Of a stretch of 64,000 nucleotides of DNA, positions 26,160 to 35,711 are shown piece by piece. A program made the position numbers and the translations under genes. Positions within the stretch are counted from its first letter, which is position 1. Each line of letters starts with the position of its first letter. The notes below the pieces were generated by a model. The model ran no database searches. It was given only the letters and a program-made list of their open reading frames with translations, and had not been told where the DNA came from. Source of the DNA: Rhizobium redzepovicii (GTDB taxonomy: Bacteria > Pseudomonadota > Alphaproteobacteria > Rhizobiales > Rhizobiaceae); contig NZ_JAILYH010000008.1 of assembly GCF_019793435.1 (NCBI RefSeq), forward strand, positions 248,001-312,000, given 5' to 3'.

Positions 26160-26798
26160 TCAGGCCTTCAGCGCCGCAGCCTCTGCTGCGAGCCTGGTGA
26201 TCCCCGCCCAGTCGCCGGCCGCGACCAGTTCCTTCGGCGCCACCCAGGAGCCGCCGACGCAGATGACGTTCGGCAGCGACAGATAGTCATTGGCGTTCTT
26301 CAGCGAAATGCCGCCGGTCGGGCAAAACAGCGTGCCGGCCAGCGGCGAGGAGAGCGCCTTGAGCAGAGCGGCGCCGCCAGCCTGCTCTGCCGGGAAGAAC
26401 TTCAGCACCTGATAGCCTTCTTCGCGCAAAGCCATGACCTCGCTGGCGGTCGCAGCACCGGGAAGCAGCGGCACATCGGAATCGGCTGCGGCATCGAGCA
26501 GTTCCTGCGTCGTGCCCGGGCTGACGATGAATTTCGAGCCGGCCTCGACGGCGGCTTCCCAATGGGCGGCGTTCAGGATCGTGCCGGCACCAACTTCGGC
26601 GCCCTCGACCTCGGCGGCGACGGCGCGCACGGCATCGAGTGCCGCCGGCGTGCGCATGGTGATCTCGATCGCCTTCAGACCGCCCGCGACAAGCGCGCGG
26701 GCCAGCATTACGGCCGACTTGGCATCGTCGACGATCAGGACCGGAACGACCGGCTGGAGTTTCAGGATGGAAAGGAGCTTTTCTGTTTTCTCGCCCAT
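26160..26798 (-). CDS. eda: KDPG/KHG aldolase
   Basis: This 212-residue class I aldolase cleaves 2-keto-3-deoxy-6-phosphogluconate to pyruvate and glyceraldehyde-3-phosphate, the last step of the Entner-Doudoroff pathway that rhizobia use for sugars. Schiff-base Lys133 sits in VLKFFPAEQAGG; Glu45 and Arg49 lie in AIEITMRT, and the CPTGGIS phosphate loop is near residue 163. It is monocistronic here, away from edd and zwf. Confidence 0.93.
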   Translation of the reverse strand: MGEKTEKLLSILKLQPVVPVLIVDDAKSAVMLARALVAGGLKAIEITMRTPAALDAVRAVAAEVEGAEVGAGTILNAAHWEAAVEAGSKFIVSPGTTQELLDAAADSDVPLLPGAATASEVMALREEGYQVLKFFPAEQAGGAALLKALSSPLAGTLFCPTGGISLKNANDYLSLPNVICVGGSWVAPKELVAAGDWAGITRLAAEAAALKA

Positions 26799-26950
26799 AG
26801 CCGTGCGACTTCCTTGAAACGATTGAATTCGACCCCGAATAACGTCCTAATGGAACCTTGTCGAGATAAAACCAATTCCTAAGACAGGGTGGGTATGAAA
26901 TCCCGGGAAAGTGGGCTACCGTGCGGCATCGTCACAAAAGGTTCACCGGT

Positions 26951-27439
26951 ATGGCGAAAGAGATCGAGCGGAAGTTCCTCGTACGCAGCGATGGATGGCG
27001 TTCCGCCGTCGAGACGAAGTCTGCACTGAAGCAGGGCTATATCGCCTCCATGGACGATCGTTCCGTCCGGGTGCGTATCCTCGATAGCAGGAAGGCGAGA
27101 CTGACGATCAAGATCGGCCGCAGCGCCATCACTCGTGACGAATTCGAATACGACATCCCGATCGCCGATGCCGAGGAACTGTTGCAGAACGCGATCGGCA
27201 TCGTCATCGAGAAGACGCGCTACCGTGTTCCGTATGAGGGTTTCGTCTGGGAGGTCGACGTCTTTGCCGGCGAACATCGCGGCCTTGTGATTGCCGAGGT
27301 CGAGATGACCGCAGAGACAGACGATCCAGCGCTGCCCGCTTGGCTCGGCCGCGAAGTAACCGGCGATTTCCGCTATTCCAACCAGGCCCTTGCCACAGAA
27401 TATGGGCACGACAGGCATGGCCTACCGCATTCGGCCTAA
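26951..27439 (+). CDS. CYTH-domain triphosphatase
   Basis: This 162-residue protein has the CYTH signature EIERKF at residues 4-9 and alternating charged residues in strands (VRVRIL, ARLTIKIG, EFEYDIP, EVEM) that line the tunnel. The domain hydrolyses inorganic triphosphate or related substrates using divalent metals. The ATG at 26951 begins MAKEIERKF. It overlaps the CHAD gene by 23 bases, matching the fused CYTH-CHAD arrangement known in other bacteria. Confidence 0.9.
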   Translation: MAKEIERKFLVRSDGWRSAVETKSALKQGYIASMDDRSVRVRILDSRKARLTIKIGRSAITRDEFEYDIPIADAEELLQNAIGIVIEKTRYRVPYEGFVWEVDVFAGEHRGLVIAEVEMTAETDDPALPAWLGREVTGDFRYSNQALATEYGHDRHGLPHSA

Positions 27440-28325
27440 GGCTGATTTCACCAGTGAATTCCGCAGCGCCGCGAAAGAGCAGCTGGACGATGCGATCGCA
27501 CTGATCGAAGAACAGCCGGACGGCGCCCATGAGGCGATCCATTCCTTCCGTAAGAACCTGAAACGATTGCGCTCGCTCTACCGGCTCGTGGCCCGCGAGG
27601 CGCCGGATTTCCAGGATCGCGAAAATGCCAGGCTGCGCGATGCCGCCCGTTCGCTTTCGGCGATCCGCGATGCCAACGCCCTCATCGGCACGGCGCAATA
27701 TCTGCAGCGGACTGCCCGCGAGAAAGAAGAGAGCGAGGCACTCGGCCGCATCATCACCGTGCTTGAAGGCCGCCGTGACTGGATGGCGCAGGCCGAAAGC
27801 GGCCTTAAACAGCGCTTGGCGGAAACCACCGACGTTCTGAAGGAGGCGTCCGCCGCCCTGGATGGCGTCTCGTTCAATGGCCGCCACCGCAAGAATGCCC
27901 GCAAGCTGGCGAAGAGCTGGCGCCGCATCGCACGAAAGGCGAATGCGGCGCTTGCTGCCTGCCATGGCGAGGCATCTGCCGACGACTTCCACAAGCTGCG
28001 CAAACGCACCTACGACTATCGGCTCTATCATAGCCTGTTGCGCGATGTTTGGCCCGGGGCGATGAAGGCCAAGCGCGACGCGGCCAAGGAACTCGTCGAG
28101 GATCTCGGCCATATCCATGATCTTGCCGTGCTCTCCGAACTGGTCGAGGCCGAGCCGCAGCTCTTCACCCGTAATGACGACCTAGCCCATCTGCTCGACG
28201 CCATCATCTTCCGCCAGCAGGAAGACCGGCGGCAAGCGCTTGTCAAAGCCGAAACCGTCTTCGCCGATGATCCCGACGAGGAAGCACAGCGCATCGAGCT
28301 TCTCTGGCTGACGGCCGGGAGCTAA
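27417..28325 (+). CDS. CHAD-domain protein
   Basis: This 302-residue all-helical protein has conserved His and basic residues (HEAIHSFRKNLKRLRSLYRL, DDFHKLRKRTYDYRLY, LGHIHDLAVL), typical of CHAD, which binds inorganic polyphosphate. With the overlapping CYTH gene it forms a split polyphosphate or triphosphate module. The ATG at 27417 lies inside the end of the CYTH frame, so translation is probably coupled. Confidence 0.9.
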   Translation: MAYRIRPKADFTSEFRSAAKEQLDDAIALIEEQPDGAHEAIHSFRKNLKRLRSLYRLVAREAPDFQDRENARLRDAARSLSAIRDANALIGTAQYLQRTAREKEESEALGRIITVLEGRRDWMAQAESGLKQRLAETTDVLKEASAALDGVSFNGRHRKNARKLAKSWRRIARKANAALAACHGEASADDFHKLRKRTYDYRLYHSLLRDVWPGAMKAKRDAAKELVEDLGHIHDLAVLSELVEAEPQLFTRNDDLAHLLDAIIFRQQEDRRQALVKAETVFADDPDEEAQRIELLWLTAGS

Positions 28326-28375
28326 GGCGGCATCCCTATGGCGCCAACGCCTCTGAAATATTTCAACAAGAACTA

Positions 28376-28406
28376 TTGACCTCAACCAATCTTGAGGTCC
28401 TAGCCT
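28376..28406 (+). promoter_or_regulatory. SoxR-type promoter/operator
   Basis: The -35 box TTGACC (28376-28381) and -10 box TAGCCT (28401-28406) are 19 bases apart, the overlong spacing of MerR-family promoters. Within the spacer a dyad ACCTCAA-6-TTGAGGT (28379-28398) matches the SoxR box of the E. coli soxS promoter in arms and spacing. It drives the VOC gene starting at 28448. Confidence 0.8.
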
Positions 28407-28447
28407 CCGGCGGTCGAGAAAGCCTAGATCTGACCCGCGAGGAAGAA

Positions 28448-28924
28448 ATGACCGCCGAAAATACCGCGATGCCGAAGCTGCTCGGGCTCTACGAGACCCA
28501 TCTGACCGTTGCCAATCTCCAAACCTCCACGGACTTCTACCGCGATATCGTCGGGCTCGAACCGGCGGCCTCCTTCGAGGAGCGCAAAGTCGCTTTCCTC
28601 TGGGTGGACGACCGGAAGACCGGCATGCTCGGCCTTTGGGAAGCCGGAACCGGACCGCTGAACATGCGGCTGCACATCGCCTTCCGCATGACCGCCGACG
28701 GGGTGCTGCAGGCGCCCGCCCGCCTCAAGGAAAAGGGGGTGGAGCCTCTTGGCTTTACCGGTGAGCCAGCGACGGAGCCGGTGGTTCTCGGCTGGATGCC
28801 GGCGTTGTCTATCTATTTCAAGGATCCCGACGGACACTCCATCGAGTTCATCAGCATCCTCGACGACACTCCGGACCCAAGCTTTGGCGTGCGGCCGTTT
28901 TCCGAATGGCAGGCGAAAGCCTAA
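28448..28924 (+). CDS. VOC-family (glyoxalase/dioxygenase fold) protein
   Basis: This 158-residue protein has paired beta-alpha-beta-beta-beta units of the vicinal oxygen chelate fold: LYETHLTVANLQTSTDFYRDIVGLEPA and LSIYFKDPDGHSIEFIS. These proteins include glyoxalases, dioxygenases and drug-binding resistance proteins. ATG 28448 follows GAGGAAG. A SoxR-type promoter lies 42-72 bases upstream, so it should respond to redox-cycling compounds. The stop codon is provided by a RIME-like repeat. Confidence 0.87.
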   Translation: MTAENTAMPKLLGLYETHLTVANLQTSTDFYRDIVGLEPAASFEERKVAFLWVDDRKTGMLGLWEAGTGPLNMRLHIAFRMTADGVLQAPARLKEKGVEPLGFTGEPATEPVVLGWMPALSIYFKDPDGHSIEFISILDDTPDPSFGVRPFSEWQAKA

Positions 28925-29027
28925 AGCGCGTCGCATCAAACTTGATTCATGCGACGCGCTTTAGCTCTTGTTTTGATGCATGTCGTTATTCGAGAACCGC
29001 TGCACACTTCCCGGCGACCTGCATCAA
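28921..29027. repeat. RIME-like palindromic repeat (inverted orientation)
   Basis: CTAAAGCGCGTCGCAT...ATGCGACGCGCTTTAG forms a nearly perfect palindrome (28921-28964), followed by TGCATGTCGTTATTCG...GCTGCACACTTCC. This is the reverse orientation of the elements at 19033 and 63767. It supplies the stop codon of the VOC gene. Confidence 0.85.
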
Positions 29028-29099
29028 TCGCTCATCCGCCAAAGCGGCCACCCGTGAAGGCAATTGCACGATCCGCCGATTTTCTGTATTTCCGCCCCC

Positions 29100-30029
29100 A
29101 TGACCGACAGCCTAACACACACCAGCCCGTTCCTCGTGGCCGCACTCTACCATTTCGTATCCGTGCCGCGCTTTGAGAGCCTGCAAGGCCCGCTGCAGGC
29201 GCTTTGCGAGGAGAGCGGCGTCAAGGGAACTCTGCTTCTGGCACATGAGGGCATCAACGGCACGATCGCCGGCCCGGATGCCGGTGTTGCCGCCGTGCTC
29301 TCCTTTCTGCGGACCCAGCCGGAATTCTTGGGTCTGGAGCATAAGGAAAGCCGCGCCTCGAAAATGCCTTTCCTGCGCATGAAGGTTAAGCTGAAGAAAG
29401 AGATCGTTACCATGGGCGTCGAGGATATCGACCCCAACAAAGTGGTTGGCACCTATGTGGCGCCTCAGGACTGGAACGCGCTGATTTCCGATCCCGATAC
29501 GATCGTCATCGACACCCGCAACGATTACGAGACGGCAATCGGCACCTTTCGCGGCGCGCTCGACCCGAAGACGAAGACCTTCCGCCAATTTCCCGATTGG
29601 GTGCGCAACAATTCCGGCCTGCACAACAAGCCCAAGATCGCCATGTACTGCACCGGCGGCATACGCTGCGAGAAGGCCACCGCCTTCATGAAGGCCGAGG
29701 GCTTCGACGAAGTCTATCATTTGAAGGGCGGCATCCTGAAATATCTCGAAGAAGTGCCGCAGGAGGAAAGCCTCTGGGACGGCGCCTGCTTCGTTTTCGA
29801 CGAGCGCGTCTCCGTCGAGCACGGGCTGAAGGAAGGCGAACACCGGCTATGCCATGCTTGCCGCAACCCGATCACCGCGGAAGAAATCACCTCGGCGCTC
29901 TACGAGGAAGGCGTTTCCTGCAGCCATTGCTACCACACCCGCACCGAAGAGGATCGGCTGCGCTACCGTCAGCGGCAGCACCAGATCGCCCTCGCGAGGA
30001 AACGCGGCCAGCGGCATATCGGCAGCTGA
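29100..30029 (+). CDS. trhO: tRNA uridine(34) hydroxylase (rhodanese-like)
   Basis: This 309-residue protein has an N-terminal acylphosphatase-like domain ([14 protein letters not shown]), a rhodanese domain with the active-site loop [11 protein letters not shown] near residue 186, and a C-terminal Cys-rich segment ([12 protein letters not shown]...[15 protein letters not shown]). TrhO (YceA) hydroxylates uridine 34 in tRNAs with oxygen. ATG 29100 (MTDSLTHTS) is used; a longer frame begins in the repeat upstream. Confidence 0.93.
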   Translation: MTDSLTHTSPFLVAALYHFVSVPRFESLQGPLQALCEESGVKGTLLLAHEGINGTIAGPDAGVAAVLSFLRTQPEFLGLEHKESRASKMPFLRMKVKLKKEIVTMGVEDIDPNKVVGTYVAPQDWNALISDPDTIVIDTRNDYETAIGTFRGALDPKTKTFRQFPDWVRNNSGLHNKPKIAMYCTGGIRCEKATAFMKAEGFDEVYHLKGGILKYLEEVPQEESLWDGACFVFDERVSVEHGLKEGEHRLCHACRNPITAEEITSALYEEGVSCSHCYHTRTEEDRLRYRQRQHQIALARKRGQRHIGS

Positions 30030-30081
30030 GTCAGTATCCTTTCCGGATCAGCCGCGTGTTAGGAAAATCTCCCAGCGCCCG

Positions 30082-32295
30082 TCAGGCTGCGCCGAGACGG
30101 CGCCGGCCTTCCGGTTCGGCTGTATGCCGCGCGTGCAGCATCTCGGTGATCAGATCGGCGGTCATCGGTTTTCCGAACAGATAACCCTGCAGGCAATCGC
30201 AGCCGAACAGGCGCATGGCGATTGCCTGCTCCTCGGTCTCGATGCCCTCGGCGGTCACCGGAATGTCGAGAGAGCGGGCAAGCGCCACGGTCGCCTGCAG
30301 CATCTCGCGCTGGCGCTTGTCCTCATTGACCCCCATGACCAGCGAGCGGTCGATCTTGATGCGGTCGAAGCCGAACTGCCTGAGGTAACCGATTGACGAG
30401 AAGCCGGAGCCGAAATCGTCGAGCGCCACCTTGACCCCCAGCGCCTTCAGCCGTTCGATCGACTGGCGGGTGCGCTGCGGATTCTGGATCATGTAGCCTT
30501 CGGTGATCTCGAGCGTGATGCGGGCGGCCTCGACCTCCGTCTGCTTCAACACGTAGCGCACATAATCGGCAAAAGCGGGATTGCGGAACTGGCCAGGGGA
30601 GACGTTGACCGAAACGTTGAGTTCCGGCCATTGCTTGGCTGTTTCGCAGGCCTTGCGCAGTACGAACAGGCCGAGCGATTCGATGAGGCCGCTGGTCTCG
30701 GCGATCGGGATGAACACCTCGGGCGAGATAGGGCCATGACCCGGACGGTTCCAGCGCACCAGCGCCTCGACGCCGGTCGGCGCATACGAGGCCGCATCGA
30801 TCAGCGGCTGGTAGGCGAGCGTTAGATCACCGCTTTCGATGGCCATCCTGAGGTCGAGTTCCAGCGCATTGCGCTGCTCCCGGTCGGCATCCATCGACGG
30901 ATCGTAAAGCGTCATGCGCGCACGGCCGGCTTCCTTCGCCTTGTACATGGCAAGGTCGGAGCGGCGCACCAGCTCCTCCCGGCCGATGGTGCCGGCGGGC
31001 GACATGGCGATGCCAATGCTGGCCCCGACAACAACGACGCGGCGACCGATCTCCAGCGGCTCGACCAGAAAATCAAGGATCTGCTCGGCAAGTTGCAGGG
31101 CCGCGGCATTCTCGCCATCCGAGAGAAAGGCGATCGCAAATTCATCGCCGCCGATGCGAGCAAGAACCGCGCCTTGCGGAATAAGCACGTCGAGACCGGC
31201 CGCGACCGCGCGAATCAACTGATCGCCGGTGCCGTGGCCATAACTGTCATTGACTTCCTTGAAGCCGTCGAGGTCGAGATAGAGGAGCAGCACGTTGCGT
31301 TTGGTCTGGCGCGCCTCGACGACGAAACGGTCGACGGCAAGCCCAAGACCGTCGCGATTGGAAAGGCCGCTCAGCCGGTCGCGCAGCGTCTCCTCGCGGG
31401 CGCTGTTTTCATCGGCCTTCAGCCGGCGGCCGGTGAACCAGCCGATGACCAGCAGCACCACGAAGAACAGCCCGACAAGGCCGAGCGCCTGCAGGACCAT
31501 CGGTCGCACCTGTGCGTAGCCGACATCACCCGGCGAACGCGAGGTCCAGACAAGCTTTTGAAGCGTTGCCCCCGTCGGATCGACGATCGGCACAAAATAA
31601 TCGGCCTCGAAGCTCGCCGGCGCCAGCCTCAGCCCACCGATGACATAGGTCTGGCCGAGCGCGGTCACCCGGTCATTGTCGAGATGGCGGGCGAAGACGA
31701 GATAGCGATGCTGGCCGGCAGGCGCATCCAGCGCACCGGATTTTTTCCGCACCAGGGCGACGCCGACAGCAGCAACACCGCGTTTGGTGGTGACGAAGCC
31801 GACTGCCTGGGGAGTCCCGGCCGGGTCGGCCGCCTTGGCCGCGTCGAACAGGGTCCAGAGCGACGGCGCGAAGAAATCCGCAAGCGGATCCTCCATCGGC
31901 TTGCCGTCGCGATAGGCCATGATCGGCTTCTTCCCGTCATCGATGACAATCGCCATGTCAAAAAGCGAGCTGTTGACCGACATCTCGCCGTAATTGCTCA
32001 CCGTCCAGGCCATGCCGTCGGGCGAATAGACGTTGACGGCAGCATCGTCCCAGGCGGCGTAATCGTCGAGCGTCGCGCCGAGCTGGTCCTCGAAAGTCTT
32101 CAACGCCCCGATCGTCGTTTCGCGCGAGCGCTCGTCATCGAGGAGATTGGCATTTTCGGCCACGCGCTCGAGCGCCGTCAGCACCATGACGGTGACGATT
32201 GCAACGATGACGGCAAAGGAGAAAAGCACCCCCGTAACGGTGATGTGACGGCCTACTCCCAAACCCTTGCTCTGCGACTTTCCGGCTGTCTGCAT
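30082..32295 (-). CDS. Membrane GGDEF-EAL protein with CHASE4-type sensor
   Basis: This 737-residue protein has a first membrane helix near residues 20-40, a periplasmic sensor (about 45-265) resembling CHASE4 (TFEDQLGATLDDYAAWDDA), a second helix near 275-300, then a GGDEF domain with RIGGDEFA and an EAL domain with GVEALVRW, and a catalytic-type DDFGSGFSSIGYLRQF. Both cyclic-di-GMP synthesis and breakdown residues look intact. ATG 32295 follows CAGGGAGCC. It converges with trhO. Confidence 0.92.
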   Translation of the reverse strand: MQTAGKSQSKGLGVGRHITVTGVLFSFAVIVAIVTVMVLTALERVAENANLLDDERSRETTIGALKTFEDQLGATLDDYAAWDDAAVNVYSPDGMAWTVSNYGEMSVNSSLFDMAIVIDDGKKPIMAYRDGKPMEDPLADFFAPSLWTLFDAAKAADPAGTPQAVGFVTTKRGVAAVGVALVRKKSGALDAPAGQHRYLVFARHLDNDRVTALGQTYVIGGLRLAPASFEADYFVPIVDPTGATLQKLVWTSRSPGDVGYAQVRPMVLQALGLVGLFFVVLLVIGWFTGRRLKADENSAREETLRDRLSGLSNRDGLGLAVDRFVVEARQTKRNVLLLYLDLDGFKEVNDSYGHGTGDQLIRAVAAGLDVLIPQGAVLARIGGDEFAIAFLSDGENAAALQLAEQILDFLVEPLEIGRRVVVVGASIGIAMSPAGTIGREELVRRSDLAMYKAKEAGRARMTLYDPSMDADREQRNALELDLRMAIESGDLTLAYQPLIDAASYAPTGVEALVRWNRPGHGPISPEVFIPIAETSGLIESLGLFVLRKACETAKQWPELNVSVNVSPGQFRNPAFADYVRYVLKQTEVEAARITLEITEGYMIQNPQRTRQSIERLKALGVKVALDDFGSGFSSIGYLRQFGFDRIKIDRSLVMGVNEDKRQREMLQATVALARSLDIPVTAEGIETEEQAIAMRLFGCDCLQGYLFGKPMTADLITEMLHARHTAEPEGRRRLGAA

Positions 32296-32418
32296 CACGG
32301 CTCCCTGACCGTCTGACTTTGCCAGCCAAGAGTTCAAAAACGTTTAAGCAACCAACTGTTGAAGATTTGCGAGGGCCCATTTCTTTGCCTGCCGATGCGG
32401 AAAATGAGAGAAACAAGG

Positions 32419-33804
32419 TCAGCTGTCCCACAAACCCGCCTTGTGATTGCCCTTCGGGAATTGTGCTGCGAGTTCGCGATACCACTTGCCGCTCTTCTTC
32501 ACCGTGCGCAACTGGGTCTGATAATCGACATGGACGAGGCCGAAACGCATGCGGTAGCCTTCCGCCCATTCGAAATTATCCATCAGGCTCCAGGCGAAAT
32601 AGCCGCGCATGGGATAACCGTCCTTGATGAGGCCCGCCACGACATCGAGATGGTCGCCGAGATAATCGAGACGCATGGTATCGTCGACTTCGCCGTCGAC
32701 GATACCGGTGTTGTCGCAGGCGCCGTTCTCGGTGATGTAGCATTCCGGCAGTTCGTAGCGACGGTAAAGGTCCTCGACCAGCAGCTTCAATCCCGGCGCA
32801 TAGATTTCCCAACCGATATCGGTTTTGACGTCGCTTGCCGGCGGCGCTTTCACCGTCCAGGGGAAATCACCGTTGCGTTCGGCATCGTCGGTGACGCGCT
32901 CGGGCGTGTAGTAATTCAGACCCCACCAGTCGAGTTTCTGGCTGATCAGCATCATGTCGCCGTCCTCGATGACAGGCATGCGCTCACCGAGCGCCTCGAC
33001 GAATTCCTTCGGATATTCACCCTTGAAGACGGGATCAAAGAAGGCCCCGTTGTGGAACTGATGCGCGCGTTCGGCGGCGGCAAGATCGGCCGGGCTCTCG
33101 GAGCCGGGGATGATCGAGGCGGCGTTGAGCACGAGCCCGACGGGCACCGCAGGGGCTTCCGAGCGGATCGCCTCGACGCCGAGACCGTGGGCGAGGTTCA
33201 TGTAGTGCATGGCGTGAAGGGCGGCCTGCATATTGCGCTCGCCCGGCGCATGGATGCCATAGAGGTGGCTCAGCCAGACGATGCACCACGGCTCATTGAA
33301 GGTCGCGACGGCGTCGAGACGATCGCCAAGCCGGTTCATCACCGTCTTGGCGTAGCGCTGAAAGGCATAGGCGGTCGAGCGCGCCGTCCAGCCGCCGTCG
33401 CCGGCCAGCAGCAGCGGCAGGTCCCAGTGATAGAGCGTGGCAAAGGTCCTGATCCCGCGCGCCTTGCAGCCGTCGACCAGCCGGTCGTAGAAATCGAGCC
33501 CGGCCTCGTTCACCGCACCCGTGCCGTCGGGGATGATGCGCGGCCAGGCGATCGAGAAGCGGTAGGCTTCGACACCCATATCCTTGATAAGATCGAGATC
33601 CTGCTCCAGCCGGTTATAGTGGTCGCAGGCGACGTCGCCATTATCGCGATTATAAACTCGGCCGGGCATATTGCAGAAAGCATCCCAGATGGATGGCTTG
33701 CGCCCGTCGGCCTTAACAGCACCTTCGATCTGGAAGGCGGCGGTGGCGACGCCGAAGGTGAAATCGCCGGGAAGGCGGCTTGCAAGCGTCTTCGCATCGA
33801 TCAT
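32419..33804 (-). CDS. Beta-glucosidase, GH family 1
   Basis: This 461-residue enzyme has the GH1 start FTFGVATAAFQIEGA, the acid/base FNEPW (Glu171) and the nucleophile YITENGA (Glu359), with WSLMDNFEWAEGY closing the active site. It hydrolyses beta-glucosides, probably in the cytosol since no signal peptide is present. No sugar transporter is attached; it lies alone between the GGDEF/EAL gene and the divergent DoxX gene. Confidence 0.93.
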   Translation of the reverse strand: MIDAKTLASRLPGDFTFGVATAAFQIEGAVKADGRKPSIWDAFCNMPGRVYNRDNGDVACDHYNRLEQDLDLIKDMGVEAYRFSIAWPRIIPDGTGAVNEAGLDFYDRLVDGCKARGIRTFATLYHWDLPLLLAGDGGWTARSTAYAFQRYAKTVMNRLGDRLDAVATFNEPWCIVWLSHLYGIHAPGERNMQAALHAMHYMNLAHGLGVEAIRSEAPAVPVGLVLNAASIIPGSESPADLAAAERAHQFHNGAFFDPVFKGEYPKEFVEALGERMPVIEDGDMMLISQKLDWWGLNYYTPERVTDDAERNGDFPWTVKAPPASDVKTDIGWEIYAPGLKLLVEDLYRRYELPECYITENGACDNTGIVDGEVDDTMRLDYLGDHLDVVAGLIKDGYPMRGYFAWSLMDNFEWAEGYRMRFGLVHVDYQTQLRTVKKSGKWYRELAAQFPKGNHKAGLWDS

Positions 33805-34007
33805 CTGTAAATCCCATTTCTCAGCGTGTGAATGGATCGTCCGGGCTCGGATTTAGCCAAGCCGGAAAGCAAAGTACAGGCCGGGGAGTGGAACGCGACT
33901 GCCCTCATAACGCGAATGTCACCAGTCGTGACTTGATGTCGGGCCGGCGATCGCGGACACCGCCAAGACATCGCAAACAAGACATCGCAAAACATGAAAG
34001 GAATCCG

Positions 34008-34412
34008 ATGCTGTCTTCGATCCATCTGTTGCAGCCCCATCTGCTGAGCCTGCTGCGCATCGTCTCGTCACTTGTGCTGTTCAGCTACGGAACGCAGAAG
34101 ATTCTGCATTTTCCGGCCGCTGCCAGCGTGCCGCCCGCAGGCTCGCTCTCGTGGATTGCCGGGCTGATCGAACTCACCCTAGGCTTCCTGGTTCTGGTCG
34201 GATTCCAGACCCGGATCGCAGCCTTCGTGCTCTCGGGCCTGATGGCTTTCGCCTATTTCATCGGGCATGCCTCGAAGGGCATCTACCCTGCACAGAACGG
34301 CGGCGTCGCGGCGATCCTGTTCTGCTTCGTCTTTCTGTATCTGGTGGCGGCAGGCGCCGGACCGCTCAGCGTTGACAACCTGCTGAAGCGCGGCCGTACC
34401 GCTGCTGCCTGA
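34008..34412 (+). CDS. DoxX-family membrane protein
   Basis: This 134-residue protein has four membrane helices and the DoxX pattern LLRIVSSLVLFSYGTQKILHF and FVLSGLMAFAYFIGHA. ATG 34008 has AAAGGA upstream; longer readings are upstream non-coding DNA. Members are linked to oxidative stress and thiosulfate metabolism, but no single role can be assigned. A short tandem duplication of AGACATCGCAAA lies just upstream, and a terminator follows. Confidence 0.87.
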   Translation: MLSSIHLLQPHLLSLLRIVSSLVLFSYGTQKILHFPAAASVPPAGSLSWIAGLIELTLGFLVLVGFQTRIAAFVLSGLMAFAYFIGHASKGIYPAQNGGVAAILFCFVFLYLVAAGAGPLSVDNLLKRGRTAAA

Positions 34413-34425
34413 TCACTATAAACAA

Positions 34426-34463
34426 AACGCCGAGGCGACTTTTAAGCCCACCTCGGCGTTTTT
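34426..34463 (+). terminator. Rho-independent terminator after doxX
   Basis: AACGCCGAGG (34426-34435) pairs with CCTCGGCGTT (34451-34460), followed by TTT, with a 15-base loop. It lies between the convergent DoxX and oxidoreductase genes. Confidence 0.85.
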
Positions 34464-34488
34464 CATTGGGCGATGCGGATCGGTAAGG

Positions 34489-35676
34489 TCAGACCTTGAC
34501 CCATGCGCCGTTTTTCTTCGAGGACGCGACGCAAGCCTCGACGAAGGCCACCCCCTTCACGCCGTCATCGACGGTGGGATAGACCACCGCCTTGTCGACG
34601 GTCTTGCCCTTCTTACGGGCATTGATCGCATGCGCGGCTTCCGTGTAAATCGTCGCAAAGGCCTCGAGATAACCCTCCGGATGTCCAGACGGCACGCGCG
34701 TGACGCGGCCGGCAGCCGCGCCCGAACCGGCGCCGCCCCGGGTGATTAGCCGTTTCGGCTCGCCGAATGGCGTGTACCAGAGATAGTTCGGATCCTTCTG
34801 GGTCCATTCCAGGCCGCCCTTGCTGCCGTAGACGCGCACCATCAGGCCGTTCTCATGGCCGGGCGCCACCTGGCTGCACCAGAGCATGCCCTTAGCCGGC
34901 TTCTCCGAACCCTTTGCCTTGAAGCGCAGCATGACATGGGCATTGTCATCCAGCCGGCGGCCGGGGACAAAGCTGTCGAGATCGGCAGCGAGGCTGTCGA
35001 GTTCCAGTCCGGATATGAAGGCGGCGAGATTATAGGCATGGGTGCCGATATCGCCTGTCGAGCCACCGACGCCGGATTGTGCCGGATCGGTGCGCCAGGC
35101 GGCTTGCTTCTGGCCGGTCTGTTCAACCGCCTCGGTCAGCCAGTCCTGCGGATATTCAGCCTGGACGACCCTGATATCGCCGAGTTCACCATTGGCGATC
35201 ATCTCGCGTGCCTGGCGGACCATCGGATAACCGGTGTAATTATGCGTCAGCACGAAGAGCGCGCCGCTGTCGTCGGCGATCTTCTTCAGCTTCTTCGCAT
35301 CGGAAAGGTTCGATGTCAGCGGCTTGTCGCAGATGACATGGATGCCGCGCTTCAGGAATTCCTTGGCGGCGTCGTAATGCACATGGTTCGGCGTGACGAT
35401 CGCTACCGCCTCGATGCCGTTCTTCAGCTTCGCCTCGCGGATCGCCATCTCGCGGTAGCTGGAATAGGTCCGCGACGGATCGAGGCCGAGATCGCGGCCC
35501 GACTGAACCGCCTTTTCAGGCGTCGACGACAGCGCGCCGGCGATGAGATCGTACTGATCGTCGATGCGCGCCGCGATCCGGTGCACCGCACCGATGAACG
35601 CGCCGGCGCCGCCGCCCACCATGCCGAGCCGGATGCGCGGCTCACGGGTCTGTTCGGATGATGCTTCGATTGCCAT
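34489..35676 (-). CDS. Gfo/Idh/MocA-family oxidoreductase
   Basis: This 395-residue NAD(P) enzyme has a Rossmann start (RLGMVGGGAGAFIGAVHRIA), the family motif VICDKPLTSN near residue 122, and the catalytic His region in GGSTGDIGTHAYNLAAFISG. It oxidises or reduces sugars or inositol-type polyols. ATG 35676 follows GGAGGAC. Its neighbours upstream on the strand are a sugar isomerase gene and a ribose-type ABC transporter, so the sugar is probably imported by that system, but its identity is unknown. Confidence 0.9.
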   Translation of the reverse strand: MAIEASSEQTREPRIRLGMVGGGAGAFIGAVHRIAARIDDQYDLIAGALSSTPEKAVQSGRDLGLDPSRTYSSYREMAIREAKLKNGIEAVAIVTPNHVHYDAAKEFLKRGIHVICDKPLTSNLSDAKKLKKIADDSGALFVLTHNYTGYPMVRQAREMIANGELGDIRVVQAEYPQDWLTEAVEQTGQKQAAWRTDPAQSGVGGSTGDIGTHAYNLAAFISGLELDSLAADLDSFVPGRRLDDNAHVMLRFKAKGSEKPAKGMLWCSQVAPGHENGLMVRVYGSKGGLEWTQKDPNYLWYTPFGEPKRLITRGGAGSGAAAGRVTRVPSGHPEGYLEAFATIYTEAAHAINARKKGKTVDKAVVYPTVDDGVKGVAFVEACVASSKKNGAWVKV

Positions 35677-35711
35677 TCTTGTCCTCCTGGAATTTAACTT
35701 GGTGCGGATGC

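Noticed and set aside
32359..33810. 483-codon open frame on + opposite the beta-glucosidase
   Set aside because: Antisense shadow of a clear GH1 gene with both catalytic motifs.
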